Below, in pieces: positions 17,857-25,022 of a stretch of 38,540 nucleotides of DNA. The stretch lies in the NCBI GenBank assembly GCA_002414505.1, contig DHZF01000008.1:1-38540 (forward strand), in the 5' to 3' direction. The translations under genes and the position numbers were made by a program. Under the pieces are notes generated by a model. That model did not search any database and was not told the origin of the DNA. It saw only the letters and a program-made list of their open reading frames with translations. The stretch comes from Hyphomonas sp. UBA5111 (lineage in GTDB: Bacteria > Pseudomonadota > Alphaproteobacteria > Caulobacterales > Hyphomonadaceae). Position 1 is the stretch's first letter, and each line of letters opens with the position of its first letter.

Positions 17857-18036
17857 ATGGCCACTAAAAAAGCACCAAAAAACAAAGGAACTCTATACTT
17901 TGTGACGAGTGGACTGCTTGTGGCTGCAATGATTGCTGCGGCGATCTACTATGCCGAGCCAAGCCAGACCCCTGACCAGCTGTTGCTGGACCCTGCACAG
18001 CGCTCCAGCCTGGCGCCGGATTCGAGCCCAAGCTGA
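17857..18036 (+). CDS. Small single-pass membrane protein (59 aa)
   Basis: Not recognised by family. AGAGGAG lies six bases before the ATG at 17857, which is why this start is chosen over an upstream frame-open start at 17716. The product is MATKKAPKNKGTLYFV and onward: a basic N-terminus, one membrane helix (SGLLVAAMIAAAIYYAE), then a polar tail of about 25 residues ending in DSSPS. Positive-inside reasoning puts the tail in the periplasm. It sits on the plus strand between ubiE and ubiB, which are on the minus strand. It is divergent from ubiB and ends six bases before the end of ubiE. Confidence 0.72.
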   Translation: MATKKAPKNKGTLYFVTSGLLVAAMIAAAIYYAEPSQTPDQLLLDPAQRSSLAPDSSPS

Positions 18037-18042
18037 CCCGCA

Positions 18043-18843
18043 TCAGACCGCCCAGCCGAAGTGCAGGGCGGCGATGCCTCCCGAATAATTCGTTACACTC
18101 ACCCGCGAAAAGCCTGCTGTTTCCATCTCTTTGCGGAAAACGTCCTGTGTCGGGAACTTGCGAATGGATTCGACCAGGTACTGGTAACTTTCGGCATCCC
18201 CCGCCACGAGGCTGCCAAGGCGCGGAATAACGTTGAAACTGTACGTATCATAGGCCGCCTGCAGGGCAGGAACGGTCATGTGACTGAATTCCAGTATGGC
18301 GAGACGTCCGCCGGGTTTCAGGACGCGGCGAAACTCGCGTAGGCCGGCCTCGCGGTCGGCAAAATTGCGGATGCCGAAGGAGACAGTCACGGCATCGAAC
18401 GACCGGTCCGGATAGGGCAGATTCTGGCCGTCGGCGCAAACCCAGTCGAGCCGACCGGCAAATTTCTCATTATCGGTGCGGGCCTTCCCAGCCTCCAGCA
18501 TGGCATCATTGATGTCGCACACAATTGCGGTGGCGGGCCTGTCGATGCCGCGCCGCTTGCCCGCCTTGTCGGCCATTGTCAGGAAGGCGCGGGCAAGTTC
18601 CCCGGTGCCGCCGGCAACATCGAGATGGCGTTCTCCGGGCTGCGGATTCACCTGATTCATGGCGTCATGCTTCCAGAGGCGATGGACGCCCGCCGACATC
18701 AAATCATTCATCAGATCATAGCGGGATGCGACCGAGCGGAAGACACCCTTCACGCGGGCGACTTTCTCTGTCTCCGTGACTTCCTCGAAGCCGAACGAGA
18801 CCGTGCGTTCCGTTTTGCTGTCTGCAGACATGCGTGCCACCAT
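18043..18843 (-). CDS. ubiE: Ubiquinone/menaquinone methyltransferase UbiE
   Basis: A 266-residue SAM-dependent C-methyltransferase of ubiquinone synthesis. Signatures are VFRSVASRYDLMNDLMSAG, the SAM loop LDVAGGTGELARAF, DGQNLPYPDRSFDAVTVSFG and LKPGGRLAILEFS. The C-terminus reads FSRVSVTNYSGGIAALHFGW. The ATG at 18843 is preferred because GAGG lies just upstream; a GTG at 18858 and an ATG at 18831 are alternatives. The gene is divergent from mutM with only 36 bases between starts, so the two promoters must overlap or face each other. Confidence 0.97.
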   Translation of the reverse strand: MVARMSADSKTERTVSFGFEEVTETEKVARVKGVFRSVASRYDLMNDLMSAGVHRLWKHDAMNQVNPQPGERHLDVAGGTGELARAFLTMADKAGKRRGIDRPATAIVCDINDAMLEAGKARTDNEKFAGRLDWVCADGQNLPYPDRSFDAVTVSFGIRNFADREAGLREFRRVLKPGGRLAILEFSHMTVPALQAAYDTYSFNVIPRLGSLVAGDAESYQYLVESIRKFPTQDVFRKEMETAGFSRVSVTNYSGGIAALHFGWAV

Positions 18844-18879
18844 AGTTGCCTCAATCACCCTAGGCTATATGCCATAGCC

Positions 18880-19725
18880 ATGCCTGAATTACCCGAAGTC
18901 GAGACAGTTCGCCGCGGCCTTGCGCCTGTCATGGAGGGACAGCGGATTGAGCGCGTGGTTCAGAATCGCGCCAATCTCAGATTTCCCTTTCCGGAGCGGT
19001 TCGCCGAACGCCTTACCGGCGCGCAGATCATGCATCTCGGGCGCAAAGCGAAATTCCTGACGCTCGCCCTATCAACGGATGAGGTTCTGGTAATGCATCT
19101 CGGCATGACCGGCCGGTTCACGGTGGTGGGCGACAAGCTGGGCGCGTTTCATCATGAGACGGGGACTGACCCGCGTCATGACCATGTTGTCTTCCATCTC
19201 GAAAGCGGCGCGCGCGTAACCTATAATGATCCACGGCGTTTCGGCTTCATGGAGTTGTGGCCCGCCGCGCAGTTTCAGGCCTATCCACGGTTAATGGCGA
19301 TGGGCCCGGAGCCGCTCTCCAACGGGTTTTCAGAAGCCTATCTCAATGACGTCCTGAAGGGCCGGAAAACGCCGATCAAATCGGCCCTGCTCGACCAGTC
19401 TGTGATTGCAGGGCTCGGCAACATCTATGTCTGCGAAGCGCTCTGGCGCGCCGGCGTGTCGCCCCGGCGGAGTGCGGCCACCATTCCTGGTCAGCGCGCT
19501 GCGCGGCTGGTGCCTGCCATCAATGACGTCATCGCCGAAGCGATTGCAGCAGGTGGGTCATCCATTTCGGATTTTGCCAGCGCCAGCGGGGAGCTCGGCT
19601 ATTTCCAGCACAGCTTCGCTGTCTATGACCGGGAAGGGGGTGCCTGCCGAAATTGCGGGAAGCCTGTCCAGCGTATCGTCCAGTCGGGCCGATCCAGCTT
19701 CTTCTGCAGCGCGTGTCAGCGCTAG
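18880..19725 (+). CDS. mutM: Formamidopyrimidine-DNA glycosylase (MutM/Fpg)
   Basis: A 281-residue base-excision repair enzyme that removes oxidised purines such as 8-oxoguanine and cuts at the abasic site. After Met removal the catalytic proline and glutamate are the start of PELPEVETVRRG, and Lys58 in GRKAKFL matches the family lysine. The helix-two-turn-helix region includes GLGNIYVCEALWRAGVSP. The C-terminal zinc finger has CRNCGKP and FFCSACQR. The ATG sits 36 bases from the ubiE start, and no clear Shine-Dalgarno is visible, so a short leader or leaderless message is likely. Its stop overlaps the XRE gene by four bases. Confidence 0.97.
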   Translation: MPELPEVETVRRGLAPVMEGQRIERVVQNRANLRFPFPERFAERLTGAQIMHLGRKAKFLTLALSTDEVLVMHLGMTGRFTVVGDKLGAFHHETGTDPRHDHVVFHLESGARVTYNDPRRFGFMELWPAAQFQAYPRLMAMGPEPLSNGFSEAYLNDVLKGRKTPIKSALLDQSVIAGLGNIYVCEALWRAGVSPRRSAATIPGQRAARLVPAINDVIAEAIAAGGSSISDFASASGELGYFQHSFAVYDREGGACRNCGKPVQRIVQSGRSSFFCSACQR

Positions 19726-20117
19726 GGAGGCGGGGATCCAAGCGCCGTGAGCACATGGATGGCGACTTTCAGGTCTTCAATGCTCGCCAGGGAGTCCACC
19801 AGCTTCTTGGCGTCCCGTTTGAGCACACGCAACTTCGCATGGTCCGCATCCGGCACGGCGGGCGGGACCGGAAACGGTTCATAGAAATATCCAACCGGTT
19901 TGCCGAGCGCGACGGCGACCTCTCTCAGACGCCCGGCTGACAGGCGGCTGCGTCCGGATTCATATTTTTGTACCTGCTGGAAGGTGAGGCTGAGGCTTTC
20001 GGCGAGGCCTTCCTGCGTCATTCTCAATTCCCGTCGCGCCTGCCGGACCCGCCGACCGATAAATCGGTCGGCATCGGAGGGTTTCCTCGCATCATGGGGA
20101 GATGGGGCGTGTGGCAT
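19722..20117 (-). CDS. XRE-family transcriptional regulator
   Basis: A 131-residue soluble protein with one lambda-Cro/CI-type helix-turn-helix at about residues 17-75: FIGRRVRQARRELRMTQEGL, then AESLSLTFQQVQKYESGRSR. The phrase TFQQVQKYE followed by SRLSAGRL is characteristic of a family widespread in alphaproteobacteria. The C-terminal half (YFYEPFPVPPAVPDADHAKL onward, ending in a helical tail) shows no known ligand domain. It is convergent with mutM. Its upstream region holds a 17-base palindrome that could be its own operator. Targets are unknown. Confidence 0.9.
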   Translation of the reverse strand: MPHAPSPHDARKPSDADRFIGRRVRQARRELRMTQEGLAESLSLTFQQVQKYESGRSRLSAGRLREVAVALGKPVGYFYEPFPVPPAVPDADHAKLRVLKRDAKKLVDSLASIEDLKVAIHVLTALGSPPP

Positions 20118-20187
20118 CCTCGGTCCCTGAGGCGGGATACCTGGCCCAAGACACCGTGCACCCGATCGAATTCGGGAGGACCATATT

Positions 20188-20204
20188 CAATCCAGAATGG
20201 ATTG
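20188..20204. promoter_or_regulatory. 17-base palindrome upstream of the XRE gene
   Basis: Perfect 7-base arms CAATCCA and TGGATTG around GAA, about 70 bases upstream of the regulator start. An ATTCAA hexamer overlaps its left edge (20185-20190) and recurs at 20226-20231, 41 bases apart (about four helical turns). The 144-base region between the XRE start and the lipoprotein stop has no gene. It is a plausible autoregulatory operator, but binding is inference. Confidence 0.4.
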
Positions 20205-20247
20205 CAACTAGGTGAACCCTATAAAATTCAACTGGGAATTGTGTTTT

Positions 20248-20271
20248 AGAAAGCCCCGAACCTATTTCGGG
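20248..20271 (-). terminator. Weak hairpin after the small lipoprotein gene
   Basis: On the minus strand CCCGAA and TTCGGG pair around a five-base loop (20255-20271), followed by GCTTTCT. The hairpin overlaps the TAG stop of the lipoprotein gene. The T-tract is short, so termination would be weak. It would end the BON-gshB-lipoprotein transcript before the XRE promoter. Confidence 0.4.
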
Positions 20272-20639
20272 TCGAGGCGAATGACGTCATCTTCTGTCGC
20301 TTGCGCCGCTGCCGGCTCTGCCGTGTCATCTGGCAGAGAGAGACCCAGAGACGGGCTGTCTTCGAAGCGGCCGCCCCCAAATCCTGCTGATCCGATCAGG
20401 AGGTCATCATCCGAACCGGATTGACCGATCCTAAGATTGAGCGAGCCGGTGTCGGCATCCTGCGCTGCGGAAGACGTCGGCAGGTTCAGGTTCAGCGAAC
20501 CGGTATACTCGTCCTCGACCTGTGCGGTCTCGGTTGCGACGGTGGTGGAGGTATCTGCGGCGCCGGTGCTTTCGGAGCAGGCCGTTCCGACCAGGCAAAG
20601 TGACACGATGGCGAATGACGTTGTCAGTTTCATGATCAT
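20262..20639 (-). CDS. Small lipoprotein, hypothetical
   Basis: Not recognised. It has 125 residues from the ATG at 20639; a second ATG two codons later is possible, and GGGGA lies four bases before the first. A lipoprotein signal peptide (KLTTSFAIVSLCLVGTAC) ends in a lipobox cysteine. The mature part is acidic, low in complexity and probably disordered, with two copies of TGSLNL (in YTGSLNLNLP and DTGSLNLRIG) and a later LGLSLPDD. It starts 22 bases after the gshB stop, so it is most likely in the gshB transcript. A cell-surface or periplasmic structural role is a guess. Confidence 0.75.
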   Translation of the reverse strand: MIMKLTTSFAIVSLCLVGTACSESTGAADTSTTVATETAQVEDEYTGSLNLNLPTSSAAQDADTGSLNLRIGQSGSDDDLLIGSAGFGGGRFEDSPSLGLSLPDDTAEPAAAQATEDDVIRLDPK

Positions 20640-20661
20640 GTCCCCATTCTTGCCGTGAGCC

Positions 20662-21612
20662 TCAGCGGCTCGCAAGCTTGTCTTGCACAACGTTCCAGAA
20701 ATCGGCTGCGATATCAATGCCGCTGAGTTTCTTGATGGCCTGGACCCCGGTGGGGGAGGTGACGTTCACTTCCGTCAGGCGCCCGCCAATCACGTCAATT
20801 CCTGTCAAAACCAGTCCGCGACGTTTCAATTCCGGTCCAATCGCGTCGCAAATCCGTTTGTCGGCGTCACTCAGGTCTGTTGCCTCGGCGGTGCCGCCGA
20901 CGACAAGGTTGGAGCGGACCTGGCCTTCCTTGGGGCGCCGGTTGAGTGCGCCAACGGCTTTGCCGTCAATCAGGATGATTCTTTTGTCACCTTCGCTGAC
21001 GGCAGGCAGGAAGGCCTGCACCATGACGGGTTCGCGGGAGCGGGTGAAGAAGAGTTCGGTCAGGGAATCGAAATTGGAATCGTCTTCCTTCAGGCGGAAC
21101 ACGCCTGCGCCGCCATGCCCGTAGAGTGGCTTGATGATGATGTCCCTGTGCTCGGCACGGAAAGCCTCAATGGCCGACAAATCCCGGGAGACAAGCGTCG
21201 GCGGCATCAGTTCCGGGTACATGAGCGGAAAGATCTTTTCCGGGCTGGAGCGCACCCCAGCCGGATCGTTCACCACGAGGGTTTCCCCAGACACCTGTTC
21301 GAGAAGGTGGCACGCGGTGATGTAGCTCATGTCGAAAGGCGGATCCTGGCGCATCAGGATGACATCGACATCCTTTGCGAGATCGAGACGGACAGGCGCG
21401 TCGAACAGACCGGGCGTGCCCTTTTCGCGTTGCACGCGGGCGGGCCGGACCTCGGCGGTCACGCGGCCCTGCTCAATGCTCATATGCTCGGGGCCGTAGA
21501 CGAACAGCTCCATACCGCGCGCCTGCGCGACTTCGGCGAGGGCAAAAGTGGTGTCTCCGTCAATATTGACGGATTCGAGCGGATCCATCTGGATCGCAAC
21601 GCGAAGGCTCAT
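20662..21612 (-). CDS. gshB: Glutathione synthetase
   Basis: A 316-residue ATP-grasp enzyme that joins glycine to gamma-glutamylcysteine. Signatures are LRVAIQMDPLESVNIDGDTT at the N-terminus, MRQDPPFDMSYI, IIKPLYGHGGAGVFRL (ATP loop), NRRPKEGQVRSNLVVGG and the C-terminal EVNVTSPTGVQAI with metal ligands. It is cytoplasmic and of normal length. It lies 46 bases downstream of the BON lipoprotein gene and 22 bases upstream of the small lipoprotein gene on the same strand, which suggests a three-gene transcript. The envelope partners give no hint about redox regulation. Confidence 0.97.
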   Translation of the reverse strand: MSLRVAIQMDPLESVNIDGDTTFALAEVAQARGMELFVYGPEHMSIEQGRVTAEVRPARVQREKGTPGLFDAPVRLDLAKDVDVILMRQDPPFDMSYITACHLLEQVSGETLVVNDPAGVRSSPEKIFPLMYPELMPPTLVSRDLSAIEAFRAEHRDIIIKPLYGHGGAGVFRLKEDDSNFDSLTELFFTRSREPVMVQAFLPAVSEGDKRIILIDGKAVGALNRRPKEGQVRSNLVVGGTAEATDLSDADKRICDAIGPELKRRGLVLTGIDVIGGRLTEVNVTSPTGVQAIKKLSGIDIAADFWNVVQDKLASR

Positions 21613-21658
21613 CGGGCGGCTCCCTTGAACGGGTCGCCGCCCATGCGACCTGACCCTG

Positions 21659-22345
21659 CTAGTAACTGGCGCCGATCAGTTCCCCGTCGGCCTCGTAGTC
21701 ATATGAGGCATCGGGTGCGGTTTGATAAGGGGCAGCGCCCTGCGGCGTGGGGGCAGCCTGTTGGGTTGTGCGGCCATCGCGGATGCGGACATAGGAAACC
21801 ACCTGTTTGACGCCGCCGACAACGCTGGCCTCCTCAGCCGCCCGTTTCAGTTCCTCGGCGGAGCGGGCGATGCCCATCAGATAGACCACGCCATCATAAG
21901 TCTCGATGTTGAAATTCAGGCTTTTCACCGTGCTTGACCCAACCAGCCGGGCGCGGACGCGGCCGGTGATCACTTCGTCTGATACATTGGACAGGAAACC
22001 GCCTGGCGGCTGGATGCGGATTTCATTGGCAACATCCTGGGTGAGGGGAGAGGTCCAGGCGATGCCCTCGGCCTTCACGCGGTCTTCGGGGGCGTTCACG
22101 CGACCGGACAGCAGGACCAGACCGCCCGTGACCTCGACATCAACCTCGCCGAAACGGTTGGCGCTTTCCGACAAAAGTTTGCTCTTGATCTGGTTGGAAG
22201 CGGTCGCGTCATCCACGGCCTCCCCGAGGGATTTCTCCTGGGCCGCGGCGACGCCCACCGCGCCTGCGGTGCCAAGCGCGGCGACCGCACAGCCTCCCAG
22301 CGGCAAAGCGAACAGAAGGGCGGCAACAGCAATATGTGTGCGCAT
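21659..22345 (-). CDS. Double BON-domain outer-membrane-type lipoprotein
   Basis: A 228-residue protein with a lipoprotein signal (MRTHIAVAALLFALPLGGC). Two BON domains follow: about 48-115 (ASNQIKSKLLSESANRFGEV, VTGGLVLLSGRVNAPEDR) and about 122-192 (ITGRVRARLVGSSTVKSLNF, YDGVVYLMGIARSAEELKRA). The tail of about 35 residues is Gln/Ala/Pro-rich. The layout matches DolP/YraP-type lipoproteins that help maintain outer-membrane integrity, though that role is inferred from the family. GGAG lies ten bases before the ATG. It is divergent from rsfS. Confidence 0.92.
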   Translation of the reverse strand: MRTHIAVAALLFALPLGGCAVAALGTAGAVGVAAAQEKSLGEAVDDATASNQIKSKLLSESANRFGEVDVEVTGGLVLLSGRVNAPEDRVKAEGIAWTSPLTQDVANEIRIQPPGGFLSNVSDEVITGRVRARLVGSSTVKSLNFNIETYDGVVYLMGIARSAEELKRAAEEASVVGGVKQVVSYVRIRDGRTTQQAAPTPQGAAPYQTAPDASYDYEADGELIGASY

Positions 22346-22606
22346 GAAACTCTACTCCATCAGCGATAATAATCACGCTGGAATCTGACATCAGGATGCG
22401 GCGAAAATCTGGCAAGCTGCACAATAGGTGTGTTTTGGTGCGGATTCAGACTCGATAAGGTGCGTGTCGCCCGTTAATGGCTGGTTGTTCGGCCCTTCAG
22501 ATGCTATTATCTTGAGTGGACGTAACCAGAAGGAACCGGACCCCTGACCCCTAGCGCCCCGCGGCTTCAGCCCGCCCAGCAGGCCACGCTCGACGATATC
22601 CGTAAT

Positions 22607-22939
22607 GTGGCCGAATCCCTCGCCCAGGCCCTTGAGGATGACAAGGCAGAAGATATTCTCTTCATTGACCTTGATGGAAAATCTTCGCTCGCAGATTTCA
22701 TGATCATCGCTTCCGGTCGTTCAGGCCGGCATGTAGCGGCTCTGGCAGATCATCTCGCACAGGACGTCAAGAAGTTGACCGGCCGCCCGGCCAGTGTCGA
22801 AGGCATGCCCAATGCAGACTGGGTACTGATCGATACCGGCGACGTCATTGTCCACCTGTTCCGCCCGGAAGTCCGGGAATTCTACAATCTCGAAAAGATC
22901 TGGGCTTCCGACAATGCCCACCGCGCCCCGGCCAATTAG
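22607..22939 (+). CDS. rsfS: Ribosomal silencing factor RsfS
   Basis: A 110-residue protein that binds ribosomal protein uL14 and blocks subunit joining when nutrients are short. Signatures are LEDDKAEDILFIDLDGKSSL, ADFMIIASGRSGRHVAALAD, and ADWVLIDTGDVIVHLFRPE followed by REFYNLEKIW. The GTG at 22607 is the conservative start, but it has no Shine-Dalgarno. A CTG at 22544 in the same frame lies nine bases after AAGGA and would add 21 residues. No in-frame ATG, GTG or TTG exists between an upstream stop at 22523 and 22607. rlmH follows closely, the usual pair. Confidence 0.95.
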   Translation: MAESLAQALEDDKAEDILFIDLDGKSSLADFMIIASGRSGRHVAALADHLAQDVKKLTGRPASVEGMPNADWVLIDTGDVIVHLFRPEVREFYNLEKIWASDNAHRAPAN

Positions 22940-22948
22940 GGCCGGGTC

Positions 22949-23413
22949 ATGCGGATCATTTTCCTGGTTGTCGGACGGTTAAAGGCCGGGCCGGAACGAG
23001 AACTCGTCGATGAATACATGAAGCGGGCGGGCCCCATTGCGCGGTCGCTCGGCTTTCGCGGGATCGAGGAAATCGAAGTGGCCAGTGGTGGCGGGCTGGA
23101 TGCAGAGGCCGACCGCATCCTCGCCAAGCTGCCTTCCGGCGCCAAATGTATCCGGCTCGATGAATTTGGACGCGCGCACCGTTCCCGCGATTTCGCTGGC
23201 AACCTCGCCAAATGGCGTGATCAGGGCGTGCCGGACCTTGTTTTCCTGATTGGGGGCGCTGAGGGATACGGCGACGCCGTGAAATCAGCCGTGCCGGAAA
23301 CGCTGGCCTTTGGGCCACAGACCTGGCCGCACAGATTTGTCAGGGTGATGCTGTCAGAACAGGTCTATCGCGCTGTGTCGATTCTCGCCGGGACGCCGTA
23401 TCACAAGGATTAA
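22949..23413 (+). CDS. rlmH: 23S rRNA pseudouridine-1915 N3-methyltransferase RlmH
   Basis: A 154-residue SPOUT-class methyltransferase that methylates pseudouridine 1915 in helix 69 of 23S rRNA. Signatures are MRIIFLVVGRLKAGPERELV at the N-terminus, IRLDEFGRAHRSRDFA, the knot motif FLIGGAEGYGDAV, and the C-terminal LSEQVYRAVSILAGTPYHKD. It is of normal length and cytoplasmic. It begins 10 bases after the rsfS stop, as in most bacteria, and is convergent with a 37-residue membrane protein gene. Confidence 0.97.
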   Translation: MRIIFLVVGRLKAGPERELVDEYMKRAGPIARSLGFRGIEEIEVASGGGLDAEADRILAKLPSGAKCIRLDEFGRAHRSRDFAGNLAKWRDQGVPDLVFLIGGAEGYGDAVKSAVPETLAFGPQTWPHRFVRVMLSEQVYRAVSILAGTPYHKD

Positions 23414-23416
23414 GAC

Positions 23417-23530
23417 TCAGCCCGCATAGAGCGATGGCTGTGGCATCAGGATCATGGCGAAGGCCACTGCAGCGATCACACCCATCACAGCGACGGACAA
23501 AATCCTCGTAATGGAAATGGAGTTGCTCAC
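23417..23530 (-). CDS. Very small membrane protein (37 aa), GTG start
   Basis: Not recognised. A GTG at 23530 has AAAGGA eight bases upstream, an ideal ribosome-binding site. It encodes 37 residues with one long hydrophobic segment (ILSVAVMGVIAAVAFAMILM) and a short tail PQPSLYAG. The longer open frame upstream to 23671 has no such signal and unusual composition, so it is not used. Its stop is three bases from the rlmH stop. Many bacteria encode such single-helix proteins, often modulators of membrane complexes; the partner is unknown. Confidence 0.6.
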   Translation of the reverse strand: MSNSISITRILSVAVMGVIAAVAFAMILMPQPSLYAG

Positions 23531-23725
23531 GGGGGTGATCCTTTCTGACAATCTGGGCTCCAGATGGGGCCTCGATACGTTGATGAACACTCTCCTAACG
23601 GAATAGGTTCCATGCGCGGCGTGCATGAGGCGATTTGAAGGCGCTCCCTTACACTTTGTTGATCCTTGCAAATTCCCGGCCTACAGCTTTAGCCGACAGA
23701 GTCAGCGCGGTGGGAGGCGGAGTTC

Positions 23726-25021
23726 ATGTCGGGATTACGGGATTTCCTGAAAGTCTATTGGCCGCTGGTCGTGATTGCATTTGCAGGCGTGCTGCTGGCC
23801 CTCGTCCTGATGGATCCCGCGCCGCCGAAGACGATCCGCTTTGCTGCCGGCAGCCCGGGCGGCGCGTATCACGCCTTTGCAGAACGCTATCAGCGCCTCC
23901 TCGCAGAAGAGGGGGTGGAGGTGGTTCTGGTCGAAACGCAGGGATCAATCGACAATCTGCGCCTGCTGGGTGATTCCGAAGCCGATGTCGGACTCGTGCA
24001 AGGCGGGCTGTCGACTGCCCGCGACGAAGAAATGCTCCGCTCGATTGGTGGCCTGTTCCCGGAACCGTTCTGGGTATTTGTCCGGACTGACTTGCCTGCT
24101 GAAACGCTCGGAGATTTGCGGACAGTTCGTATGGCCGTTGGCGGAGACGGATCCGGCACGCGCATGCTCGCGATCGAACTTGAGAGCGATTATGGGGGCA
24201 AATGGAACTCTACGTCCCGTCTGCCGCTGTCCGGCAATGCGGCAGCAGACGCATTATTGGCGGGCGAGGTGGATGCAGCTGCGTTCTCCGCGTCCATAGA
24301 AGCCTCTTATGTGGATCGGCTGCTGAACAGTTCCGAGGTGCGCCTGTTGCGGTTTGACCGCGCCCCGGCGCTGGCGCGGCGGCATGAGGCCTTGTCCGAC
24401 ATCCTCCTGCTCAGGGGCGTGGTCGATATTGGCCGGGATGTGCCCGCAGCCGACATTCCGCTCGTCGCCCCGGTTGCGCAGTTGGTGGTGCGCAAGGATT
24501 TGCACCCGGCCATTGAGGCGCTGCTTATTGATGCCGCAACGGCGATCCATTCTCAGGGCACGCTGCTGGCGCCGGCCGGGCAATATCCGGACCCGGACCT
24601 GATTGACCTGCCGATCTCCGATCAGGCCCGGCGCTATTATCAAAATGGCCCATCCTTCCTGCGCCGCTATTTCTCGTTCGATGTGGCGAACTTCCTGGAG
24701 CGGGCCTGGGTGCTGGCCATTCCGCTTCTGACCTTGCTGTTCCCGCTGGTCCGGGTCGCACCGCCCATCTATCGCTGGCGCGTACGCCGGAAGATTTATG
24801 TCTGGTATGAAGATCTACGCACGCTTGAAGAGCGCGGGCGGTCTACAGATGACGATGCCGAACGCGACAAGGTGCTCGAAGATCTCGAAACCTTGCAGGC
24901 AGAGATCGGCGCGGTCGAAGTGCCGCTATCCTATACGGACGATCTCTACCGACTGCGCAGCCATGTCGAATTCGTCAAACAGCTTGTCTGCAACCGCAAC
25001 CCCGCAAAAGTTGCCGGCTGA
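23726..25021 (+). CDS. TAXI-type solute-binding protein with two membrane anchors
   Basis: A 431-residue protein of the TAXI branch of TRAP solute-binding proteins. A helix at about 11-30 anchors the N-terminus. The binding domain follows (IRFAAGSPGGAYHAFAERYQ, LLGDSEADVGLVQGG, MAVGGDGSGTRMLAIELES), then a second helix at about 323-343 (AWVLAIPLLTLLFPLVRV). An 84-residue, probably cytoplasmic tail follows, partly coiled-coil (AERDKVLEDLETLQAEI). Ordinary TAXI proteins are soluble in the periplasm and work with a TRAP permease; no permease gene is in the window. The next gene starts two bases after its stop. Confidence 0.88.
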   Translation: MSGLRDFLKVYWPLVVIAFAGVLLALVLMDPAPPKTIRFAAGSPGGAYHAFAERYQRLLAEEGVEVVLVETQGSIDNLRLLGDSEADVGLVQGGLSTARDEEMLRSIGGLFPEPFWVFVRTDLPAETLGDLRTVRMAVGGDGSGTRMLAIELESDYGGKWNSTSRLPLSGNAAADALLAGEVDAAAFSASIEASYVDRLLNSSEVRLLRFDRAPALARRHEALSDILLLRGVVDIGRDVPAADIPLVAPVAQLVVRKDLHPAIEALLIDAATAIHSQGTLLAPAGQYPDPDLIDLPISDQARRYYQNGPSFLRRYFSFDVANFLERAWVLAIPLLTLLFPLVRVAPPIYRWRVRRKIYVWYEDLRTLEERGRSTDDDAERDKVLEDLETLQAEIGAVEVPLSYTDDLYRLRSHVEFVKQLVCNRNPAKVAG

Positions 25022-25022
25022 T

